64,000 nucleotides of DNA from Allodiplogaster sudhausi. Its lineage: Eukaryota > Nematoda > Chromadorea > Rhabditida > Diplogasteridae. Below the pieces are notes generated by a model, which was not told where the DNA came from, did no database searches, and saw only the letters and a program-made list of their open reading frames with translations. The position numbers and the translations under genes were made by a program. This document shows positions 10,155 through 19,569 of the stretch, piece by piece. Position 1 is the stretch's first letter; the number at the start of each line of letters is the position of its first letter. The stretch spans positions 819,501-883,500 of the forward strand of contig CALZFC010000081.1 in the NCBI GenBank assembly GCA_945643635.1, written 5' to 3'.

Positions 10155-12777
10155 TCATCTCCAGTATTTGTAGTGATGAAAGTAAGAAGCGAAAGAAACG
10201 AACTAGAGAGCGATGAGAGCGGCAGAGAGCTCGGGACTGGCGAAGGAGGGGATGGCGGCTGCCAGAGAGGCAGTCACTACTCCCAGCTGCAGCACCGTGT
10301 TCAGCTGAGGACAACTCCGTCATTTCTCCCTTTATCACGTGTTCAATTAACATTCCCTCCATTTTACCTCCACAATGAGAACACTTCGTGATAAAGATTA
10401 AAGGCTCCCTAAACTGTTATTTGTGCAACAAATATTCGGGGGATTGTACAATTACAGGTTTCACTTTACCAGGCTCTTTTTTTCTAAAGCCGCAAAAGGT
10501 ATTTTTGCCCAATATGAAAATAGAGCGAAGCCGTGAAAAGGAGTGAATCCACATACATTTCTCGATGTGAACTTGAACAAGTAAATCTCTCCAAAACGAA
10601 ATAGTCTATAACTAAACTTTGTTTCGGTGCATTCCTTCTCCCTCTTCACCTGCCTCTGCTATGCGGAACTTGGGGGGGGGGGGGTTGGGCGCAACTGCGA
10701 AACACTTCCAATTTGGCGAATTTAATCAAGGGTGACTCAGAATATAAGAGAAATAACCACAGTTAAGCGGGGAAAATAGGCTAACATGAAAATTGAGATT
10801 CGTAATATTCCAGCTCACAAGATGAATGGCAGTAAGGTGGACCAAGAACGTCAGATTTTTACGGTTTACTCCGCATAACATAACGGGAAACAAAAGAAAT
10901 AAATTTATACTGTTGGAACATACTGAAACTACTACCAAGGCTAACACAGTTCAATTTTCTAGTTTTTAAAAGGTTTTGAAAGATTTTTACTTTCGGCTAA
11001 ATTGTTTGCATGGGTTATTTTACGGAAGTAAATGAGAACAGCACCAATTATACTGTAACTGGAGCACATTACTGTACTCACATTAATAGTCTCATTTGAT
11101 TGATGTCTGGAAATATTAACTATTCCCACCCAGAATTCAAAATATTTTTTTGGAAAATTCCTCTTCGCCGAATTTCATTCCAGGGGGTTTTTCGATACAA
11201 CAAAGACATATTCATTTCCTATCACGACTTCATTTTCACCAGTTACGGAAGCTATTCTGTAAGTGGCTTTTTTTGCTCAAAACTACGTGTAAAGCATGAC
11301 AATCAGTGCTACTTTCGATTCACTGTTCATGTTTCTTGTTAGCTTGTATTCTCTATTCAAAATAACACCAACGACATTATTTACACTGCACCAACGACAT
11401 GGTTAACACACGTAGTTTGGAACAAAAAGGCTATTTACAGTATAGTTACCATAACACGGGAAAATGAAGCTGTGATATGATATGAATATGATATTCGTAT
11501 TCCTAGTACCGGAAAACCCCCTGAGGTGAATTACAGCGAAAAGAATTTTACGAAAAAAAAATCGCCTTCTGAGGTGGGAAGGGTATAATAGTACCGAAGA
11601 ATGAATTAAAAAGAAGCAGCGCACCTTGGAGATGAAAGTGGGGACGATTTGGATGGAAGAGACCTGCGGATCGAAGAAGCGAGAGAGAGTGATCGGCCGC
11701 TCCATTGTTTCATATCTCTTGATGAAGCCACCGACGACTAGACAAACATCTCGGAGAAGGACAATGCCAGTTAGGGCAACTCAACAATACATTACAAGCA
11801 AGGAATTTTTGATCTGGAAAAACCATTGCTGAATTCTGAAAGTATACAGTTACTCCCCTTGTCCGGGTTGAGTTGCTATAACCCCCGGGCCGGAATAAAA
11901 CAATAAATAGAGAAAAAACTAAATGCATGAGAAATGCGTCACAACCATTTGAGTACCAGGTATAAGGCCGACGTAGGTGGAAGTGACGAACAGCACACCC
12001 ACCAACAACTTATCAGCTATCGGATCGATGACGGACCCTAGCAGAGACTGCTGACTCGGCCAGCGCCGCGCGATGTAGCCGTCTAACTAAAAAAAAAAAA
12101 GATATATAGAATGATCACGTTGAAAAGGAATGCCCAAAGCCATTTTACAACTTAAAAAGGGGCATCCAAATTATGATTTGAAAAAAGTAAGAAGCGTCCA
12201 TGTGGTAGCTTGACAGATAAAGTGATAGGCTTACCATATCAGTGACACTCGCAACAGCAAAGAGCGAAAGGGCACTACTGAAACTGCCATGCAATACGAA
12301 GGCGCCGATCACTGGAGACATCGCAATTCTCAAGTAAATAGTCTTGGCTGTTGTCGACTAAGCAGTCACAAAGGAAACTTATTTTAAAAGAAAGAACGAA
12401 TCTCGTGCAAGGACACATATAAAAAACCTAGAAAAAAAACAGAGTGCATTCGGAATGGTGGCGATCCTGTATCGACCAGCCGAGTCAGAGGCTGACATCT
12501 GAATCCAGCTACAAGCTCGGCACTTAAGATTTCCAAATATTCTTTTGAGCACAACGACATAACAGAAGTAATATCCAAAAAAACTCGTGTGCGTGTGATT
12601 ATGCTGCAGATAATAATGCTTTCGAGAGCAAACATCTGATTGGGAGAAATGGACATAGTACCGGTGCTTTATTCTCGAAAGTGACGTGAAGCTGAAGGAT
12701 ACAGACAAAAATCGTTTGCTCATTAACATACCTGAACAGTAAAGACCCACTTTAACAGATGGTAAAACCAAGATCAT
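10155..12777 (-). CDS. CRLS1: Cardiolipin synthase (CDP-alcohol phosphatidyltransferase), with in-frame TAG near the end
   Basis: Makes cardiolipin from CDP-diacylglycerol and phosphatidylglycerol in the mitochondrial inner membrane. Exons on the minus strand: 12777-12441, 12347-12235, 12086-11957, 11779-11625, 10304-10155, all in phase. The CDP-alcohol phosphotransferase signature is complete: DG..AR, then G...D...D in [12 protein letters not shown]. Other CRLS1 blocks are [29 protein letters not shown] and QIVPTFISK, and [16 protein letters not shown] continues the last. In the final exon an in-frame TAG (10205-10203) comes after ...AALIAL, yet the frame continues with 15 residues resembling the usual CRLS1 end (SYFHHYKYW) before TGA at 10157-10155. 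The first exon gives a long N-terminus; its exact start and any extra intron are uncertain. The intron 11624-10305 contains a foldback repeat. Confidence 0.85.
11118..11592. repeat. Foldback (long inverted repeat) element in a CRLS1 intron
   Basis: The left half (from ACTATTCCCACCCAGAA, with CTTCGCCGAATTTCATTC and GGGGGTTTTTC) pairs imperfectly with the right half, which reads the complement up to GAGGTGGGAAGGGTATAATAG. Total about 475 bp with a short centre near 11340-11400. A related, shorter copy lies in the TREX gene at 20196-20318. Confidence 0.75.
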
Positions 12778-12948
12778 TTAAAAGATGAGCAGCGTAATAA
12801 TACAACGGACAATTGCATTTAAGCGAGTTGTGTATTTTCAGTGTTCCTTGTGCGATTTCCAATCGTTCAGATTAATAATCTACGGTCTATAATTTTGTAC
12901 ACCGGTGTTTCATTTTCATCCTGCAGTGTATTCCAAGCTGTACCATCG
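12778..12948. promoter_or_regulatory. Putative bidirectional promoter, CRLS1/COQ6
   Basis: Only 171 bp separate the two chosen start codons, which diverge. Both genes serve the mitochondrial inner membrane. No TATA box or named element was identified. An in-frame ATG for COQ6 at 12841 would shrink the gap to 63 bp. Confidence 0.5.
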
Positions 12949-15401
12949 ATGAAGCGTGCGTCTGCTTTCGGCATTGTACAAGGCAGTCGTTTCTTTGCCA
13001 GCTCATGTCATTCTCACTATGACATTGTCATCTCTGGCGGTGGCTTGGTCGGCAGTGCTCTCGCCGCAGGAATTGGTAATGATTTGCTTTATCTCAAGTT
13101 AGTATTTAATTTGAAAATTTGCATAGTTAATGAGTAAATCAGAGTACAAATGGAGAGCAGTGCAACAGAAACTACATCGTTTCATTTTACAGGAGCCAGT
13201 AAAAGTCTATCCTCGAAGAAAATCCTTTTGTTGGATTCTGCAAGCAAGTTTCCGTCACTGCCTTCTCAGCCTCCCGCTCATTATGGAAATCGGGTTTCTG
13301 CCATCAGCCCAATCTCCCTTCACTTCTTTCATGGTGCATTTGTTTTGCCCAACTTGATTTTATTAACATTTAGCAGTATCTGAACCACACATTGTTGGTG
13401 GGATGGGAATCATTGTTGTGTTATTCACATCCAAATTCTTCCTGTTTAGAACTGGGGATATGGGAGAGAGTGCTGAGTTATCGCGCAAAAAAGGTTACAC
13501 AACTCAAGGTATGTTCTCGGCTTTAGCTTTCAGTCTCCCTCATCCATGCTTTGCAATAAAGTGTGGTGCTATCCCTGTTGGGGGGGGGCATGATTTTTCC
13601 AAGTTTCTAAGGAATGTTTATTTGCACAGAAATGTTAGCATAAGTAGCTTAATTGACGTTTTCGATGTCATATTCTCGTTCAGCTCGAAAAATAAGCACT
13701 AATAGACAGCTTTCAACCGTAAGTAGATGGGGCAAAACATTCCTTAGAAGCTTGGAAAAAATCATGCCCCCCCCCAACAGGGATAGCACCAAAAGTGTTT
13801 TTGACAGGTTTTCGACTCGTCTTCTTATTCTTCAATCAATTTTGACCGTTCAAAAGGACTTGACATTGCTTATATAGTTGAAAACGAAGCGATTGTTGCT
13901 GCCTTGGCTGAACGTGTCGGAGATTTTCCAAACATTACAGTATGCGCCTCGTCAACTGTGTAGGAATGCCAGTAAGGATCAATTTGATTTTAGTATAGTA
14001 GAATTTGGCCGCAATGCAAAGGGATTTATTTTTATTGTTGGAGATTGCCAGATGACGATAGTGAAATGGAATCTATCGTTTTGAAGAATGGAGATCGTAT
14101 TAACACTCATCTCGTGGTAAGTTTATGTTGAATCCTGCTGTCCACTTTTAATAATCGCTTCGCTTTGCAAGGTTGGTGCGGATGGGGCATCTTCGCGTGT
14201 GCGCTCTTCGCTGGGAGAAAAGGAGACTTCCTGGAAGTACCCGCTCGTAGTGGATGCGAAGGGAGACAACAGCGTAGCCTACCAACTGTATCTATCCAAT
14301 CTGGCTTGCTCCTCCTTCACTTCCATCTTAGCTTCTCTCCAACCGGTCCAATTGCCCTTCTTCCTCTCACGAAGAGTCTCTCCTCGCTGGTGTGGACAAC
14401 TTCACCGGAGGAGACGACGAGGCTCCTCGCTCTCTCTCCTGACTCTTTTGTTGATGAGCTCCTCCACGCCCTGGTCTTTCTTTTTCCATGTTCCTGTCTA
14501 TTCTTTTAATTGCATTACTTTCTTACATATCCACCGTTTATAGCAAACAGAAGCTGACCAGAACGCAGTTGTCAACCAGTGCCTTTCATCTCTCTTTGGT
14601 CATGACGAATCATTGGAAGAGCGACTTCCCTCAGTCTTAAGTCTCCAAGTAGACAACCGCGCCAGCTTCCCACTATCGTTTTCTCACTCTCACAGGTTGT
14701 CTGGAGATGAAGGCCTCTTTCCCTATGTTTCTTCTTATTCTCACTTTTTGAATCTGTCATGAAAATGTGAAGTTTCTCCACGTGTTCAGTTACATCGGCC
14801 GACGCTGTGCTTTGGTGGGAGACGCTGCCCACCGAGTGCATCCTCTGGCTGGCCAGGGAGTTAATCTGGGATGGAGAGACTGCCAAGTACTCACCGCCGT
14901 GCTCGAGAAGGCCTGTAAGACTGGTGCTGACCTAGGTTTGTCTCAAGAAATGTCAATCCTTCACTCTGCAGTCTTCCCGAACAGGTTCTATCACGGCTCT
15001 CCGTTCATATGACTCTGCTGCCCAGCATTTCAATGTTCCCGTCATGGTCGGTATCGATTGGCTAAACCGGTTGTACAGGCAAGTCCCCCACTGCCCATCC
15101 CTCTCACACTTGACAGTCACATGATTCCAGCACACGAGTGACCCCTGTCGTCTTTGCCCGCGCTCTCGGTTTGTCGGCTGTCAATGCCATTCACCCTCTC
15201 AAGAAATTCCTTGTTGATACACTGTCGAACCCCCTCCCCAAGGCCGTTCTTCTTTTACTTGAAACCCCCATGCTGCAGCAAGCTTGTTCACAATATCCAC
15301 GTTGTGATATCCTCATGTGTTGTCAACAGATTATCATAATAGAACCTTTATCAGCAACACGTCATATTTTACCCAGCAGTCAGTCAGTCTGGCCCGAATG
15401 A
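12949..15401 (+). CDS. COQ6: Ubiquinone biosynthesis flavin monooxygenase COQ6
   Basis: Hydroxylates the ring of coenzyme Q precursors (C5 position) on the matrix side of the mitochondrial inner membrane. Eleven exons in phase: 12949-13075, 13193-13333, 13450-13508, 13808-13939, 13994-14116, 14172-14287, 14332-14473, 14544-14695, 14790-14935, 14985-15078, 15131-15401. The N-terminus is Arg/Ser-rich like a mitochondrial presequence, followed by the FAD GxGxxG-type motif [20 protein letters not shown]. Further family blocks: [41 protein letters not shown] and the second FAD motif [20 protein letters not shown]. The intron after 15078 begins GC (GCAAGT), a GC-AG intron. The C-terminal 45 residues after LLLLETP are not conserved in my memory of the family, so the true stop may differ. 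Intron 3 carries a palindromic repeat. Confidence 0.9.
13565..13790. repeat. Foldback element in COQ6 intron 3
   Basis: Arms of about 55 bp are near-perfect reverse complements: left from GGTGCTATCCCTGTTGGGGG at 13565, right ending CCCCCAACAGGGATAGCACC at 13790, with a spacer of about 115 bp. Confidence 0.85.
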
Positions 15402-17883
15402 AAATATACAACTCACCTTATCATGTTGGTGCTGGGCGTCCCTTGACCGGTACGTGCGGGTCTAAAGTCAGGAGCTCGATAATTTCAGATTCGATAAATC
15501 ACATTGAAACTAATTTTAAATTGTCATCACAAGGCTTTCCGACGACGAATATAAGTTCTTTTAATGAAAGGAAGTTATGGCAGAATTGTTGTAGTGGTGG
15601 GCAGGAGGTGAAAGGATCCAGAGGGTGAGCCAATCGATAAGAGAAGGCGAGGGCGGGTCGTGACGGAGAGAGAATGGAACCAGGAAGGAAGGACATGCTC
15701 GCCATCCGACACTCTACCCTTCTTGTCTGCTCTTCACACTTCCTTCACTCGCGGTCGCTATACTGAAAGGATCGCGTCTAATGGCCAAGTTATGCCCAGG
15801 GGCTTCAAAGATTATACGGTCGCTTTACGTAGATGACAGGGATACCTCGAACTACTTAAAGGATTCAACTTCATTAAAGTAAAATAATATAAAACTGAAA
15901 CCACTTTACCAGTGCCAAGCTAACGTGTGTACCATTAGGAGCCTTGTAACTTTAGAAGAGGAACCATGAGACCGGAAGTGGCACTTCAGACGCGAGCGCA
16001 GCAGCAGCAACAGCAGTCCTGGCCTTAGTCCTGCACTTTCATCTTCTCGCACACAGCAAACCTGAATAGCCGTTTTAACCCGCCCCACCCCCTTCAAGTC
16101 ATTACATCTTAGAGAGCTTTGTTGTAAAATATAGAAACGTTCTTTCACGCCTGTCCTGTCTGTTGCTTCGTACTCTCCTCTCAACCTGACGCAGTCCACT
16201 CCCGCTTTCCAACTCCTTCTCCTACACCTCTTCGTCCACTGCTGAACTTCTTAATTCTCTTCGCAGAAAAAAAAACTCGATGAAATGTAACGCTTGTTAT
16301 CTTTCGCAGATGGTCCGGATTGCGGGATTCTTGAATTCTAGAAGACACTTCTCACACCAGTCTCGCTTGATGCCTCACACTGCGCTATTCTTGAAGCCCT
16401 GCGTTTTAAACCATAGGAGGCTGAATAAGGGCATTTCCAAAAAGAGAACACTCTCAGGAGTAGCAAGAAGCTCTTGATGGATAAAAAAGAATGATGTGAA
16501 GGAAGTAAGCCTCAATAGAAGGAAAGAGGAGTATAGTCGGCAGTAAACAGCGAAGAGAGACAGTCGGCCTAATCGAGTTGGTAGGGGGAGACTGATGGAC
16601 GGGCGGGAAGTTTAAAAACCAATGGATGGTTCGAGGGAGATGCTGATCTGTTCCTGTTCGTTCTGCTTGCTCTTTGGATGACCTCTAGTTCGAAAGGGGG
16701 ACCTCTTCTTGAAATCTTTCGCCCTTTTCACTTCACTTTAGGAAGGAGGCCTAAACGACGTCTTTTACAAAGGATGGAAAGCTGCAGGGAAGTCTTCGTG
16801 AATGTATTAGATGATACTATAGCCTTTCCATTACAATAAACACGCCGCTGCAGAAGCCACGATTATGTGAATGAGGGTTCCAAACTATCCAATGTTGAGT
16901 CCATTTCTCCATTCCTTATTTGAGATGACAGTGGGAAGCTTGAAGTCAAATAAGCAGCGAAGACAGTGAATCTTGAGTCCTCTCTCTACTGACCGGTGTA
17001 TTCGCATACCTGAATAAGGCAACCCAATCTGGCCCCAACCTCTTTACACAAGTTTTACATTTACTTCCGACGGGTTCAATGTAGAACAGAAATACCCAAA
17101 CGGTAAATTAGACAAATTAATTCAACCACCGACAAGAGCATTTTAGGTAACCGCTTATCCAAGATGTTGAAATGAGGATGAGAGTACTTCAGCTAACGAA
17201 AGAACCACACTGGAAGTTGGAGCAAGGCATGAGCGAGATCCAGTCTTAGAAGTGTTTGCAGGGAAGAACGCGTAACTACGCGCTACGTGCGCACAAAAGG
17301 CGTTAATCCAACACACGCTGCCTCCGAGGAACCAAGCACAGTCACATCAACAACCAAACTTTTTCAATCTGAAAGCACCTTTGCCCAAACCCCTTTCCTT
17401 ATGTATCAACGAACCGTAAGATTACTCAGCTGTTTACTAGGAACATGTTAATGCTTTGATAACAAGACACCCAAAATTCGGTCGAAGCCATGTCAAGTGA
17501 GGCAATGAGAAAAGAAAACTTGCACTTGGTGAACAAAGCCGTGGAGTTTGGACTTGACTTCAGGCAAGGTCGCATCATTCATGGTCACACAATGCAGTCG
17601 GCCTGGGCCTTTTGCGTCCTTTCTTGCAATGCTAAAAATAATAATGCCCCGCCCCGGCTACATGCAAAAGAAAGAAAATTTCCCTGGAAGATAGGCATAG
17701 CAAAGAGCGGCTGACACTGCCTTACGTTACGTTACCAAGAATGATTGGATGGTAGTGAAGCATTCGGTGAAGCATGATCTGTCCTGAAACGATGGCCCTT
17801 GTAAGACATTTGTTCAAGATAAAACCCCCACAATGTAAGGCCAGACTGCTGCGCTTTTGTGTCTTTTTTTCTTTTTCCTTATC
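15402..17883. other. Intergenic, no gene recognised
   Basis: Mixed-composition sequence without the long CT/GA tracts seen elsewhere. Short open frames exist (for example at 16280 and 17490 on the plus strand) but show no domain, splice support or family resemblance. Confidence 0.5.
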
Positions 17884-17958
17884 CTAATTGAAGACCAGAA
17901 CCAGTCCAAGCAGCGACAGGGCGAGAGACACCCAGCCTCCGCCGACGACAGCATCTGA
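17884..17958 (-). CDS. Possible terminal exon with a hydrophobic tail
   Basis: A TTCAG acceptor followed by an open frame reading a hydrophobic segment (VSLALSLLGLVLVF) and then N and TAG would suit a C-terminal membrane anchor. I could not connect it in phase to the ORF at 18376-18834, so the parent gene is unknown. Confidence 0.25.
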   Translation of the reverse strand, partial: SDAVVGGGWVSLALSLLGLVLVFN

Positions 17959-18375
17959 ACATGTGAAACAAACTGCACAGTCAACTCGTTAGTTTAAATT
18001 ATTTATCTTTGTGACGGATCACGTAAGGAATACATGTACAAAATACCCGTATGGGGGCCAGCCAGTTTGACCAGCTACACGCTTGGGAAAAGAGAACCCA
18101 TCTCAGACGATCAGCTCAGAGATTCAGTCAGGGGAAGCAGGAAGCCGCTTCGAGTCCCTGAAAGCAAACCAAATGAAATTATGGAACAAAACAGAAACGA
18201 ATAACGGCGCCCCCATAAACCTCATTTTCGGTAGCTCCGACAAGTTACACGGTTCCTCCGTCATGCACAGATCACTAGTAGCGTAAAAAAAATTATAACT
18301 AATTGTTTCCTCCATGATGGGATAATAAGAATACCAACAATGTATGACCAAGCAGAACAAAATGCAAGGCTGACA

Positions 18376-18834
18376 TTAAACTCGCGAGCGGCCATAGACC
18401 TTGCGGAAGAGTTCATCGAGGCCAAAGGGATCCTCATCGTCGTTGCGCGGTCGCTTGAGGGGAGGCTCCTGTTCATCCGACGGGGTCTGAACGGGCTGTT
18501 CGCCAAAGGCACTTGGGAGTCCCCTCTTGGCGGCGGACGCGGAGCGTTTCTTGCCACCGCGCCGCCGCCGCTTGGCCCGCCCCTCACCCAGATGCTTACA
18601 GAGCGACTGGATCATCCCGGTGTGAAGCAGCTCGAGGCGAAGGTCGCGCTCCTTCGACGCGGCAAGGGAACGACGCTTCTTGATGGCAACGGCCAGCAGT
18701 TGGGTGGGAGACATGGACCGATCAAGTGGAAAGGAGAGCACTGCCATCTCATCGTCTTCGGAAGTTGAGGTAGACGGTGAGGGCACGAAAGAAAGCGGCA
18801 TCACTAAACGGAGCAGCGGCTTACGCAGATACAC
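18376..18834 (-). CDS. Unknown basic, probably nuclear protein
   Basis: A single-exon frame of up to 152 residues; a second ATG at 18801 gives 141. It begins with a Ser/Thr/Asp-rich segment, then a charged helical stretch (IKKRRSLAASKERDLRLELL), a Lys/Arg cluster (AKRRRRGGKKRS) and a second basic cluster (PPLKRPRND), and ends DPFGLDELFRKVYGRSRV. The two basic clusters look like nuclear localisation signals. GC content is higher than in the flanks, supporting coding function. It runs divergently from the nuclease cluster at 19.3 kb. I do not recognise a family; resemblance to small transcriptional co-regulators is a guess. Confidence 0.5.
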   Translation of the reverse strand: MYLRKPLLRLVMPLSFVPSPSTSTSEDDEMAVLSFPLDRSMSPTQLLAVAIKKRRSLAASKERDLRLELLHTGMIQSLCKHLGEGRAKRRRRGGKKRSASAAKRGLPSAFGEQPVQTPSDEQEPPLKRPRNDDEDPFGLDELFRKVYGRSRV

Positions 18835-19290
18835 AAGACAACGTGTGAGTTAGCCCCGCCCTTCTGCCCCTTATATACTACTGCCGCAACGCGCGGAGCA
18901 AACGCAACGCGTGAGCGCACACAAGGATAATGGAAGTTAAAATGCTCACATAAGGTACGTTATATAAGAATAATGTGACAGTTTTTTGTACTTACGAAGA
19001 TCCAGATAATATTTACCTTAACAGGTTTAATGAATAATTGTGTTATTCCGAAACATAAAGTGCATCGATTTTCCGATGGAAATTTTCTCTGCTTGTCTGC
19101 GCTCAATTGAGAGAGTGTTTTCGAAAAGGATTTGCTGACTCACGGCTATATTCGCACTGGCGGTTCCATAGGGGTGAATCGAGATGTTAACATTTTACTG
19201 CTGGAAGAAGTTAATTATTGCTTTGTTCAAGTCGATTTGGGATACAAAACAGGAAAGATATATGTTGTGTCCAAGTGTTCGGTTACAGAT

Positions 19291-19455
19291 ATGGCTGGCG
19301 GTGATAAAGATCTGGATGCTTTTACTAATGACGAAGCAGTTCCTGCTGCTGATAACGCTGATGACATCACCGCATTGCAGGCGAGTTGCGAGCAGGGCAT
19401 AAGGGAGTTATGTCTTTTTGGGAAGGAATCGCTGGCGCAAGACTTAGATAACTAA
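19291..19455 (+). CDS. Small acidic ORF upstream of TREX
   Basis: An open frame of 54 residues from the ATG at 19291 (MAGGDKDLDAFTND...) to TAA; the frame also stays open upstream to 19132. It is acidic and ends ESLAQDLDN. It stops 115 bp before the TREX start on the same strand. It could be an independent small protein, the last exon of an upstream gene, or a leader. No domain recognised. Confidence 0.35.
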   Translation: MAGGDKDLDAFTNDEAVPAADNADDITALQASCEQGIRELCLFGKESLAQDLDN

Positions 19456-19569
19456 TTTCGGGGAAACCAGAGCTATTCGAAGGGTGCTCGGGTATGCGCT
19501 GCAAAATATAGAGGAAATTGGGGGGTTATCCCGTTTCTTCACAAAATGGTGTGACCATTCGTATTTTAG

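Noticed and set aside
16280..16477. 65-residue Arg/Ser-rich frame resembling a mitochondrial presequence
   Set aside because: No continuation, no homology and no splice partner; likely chance.
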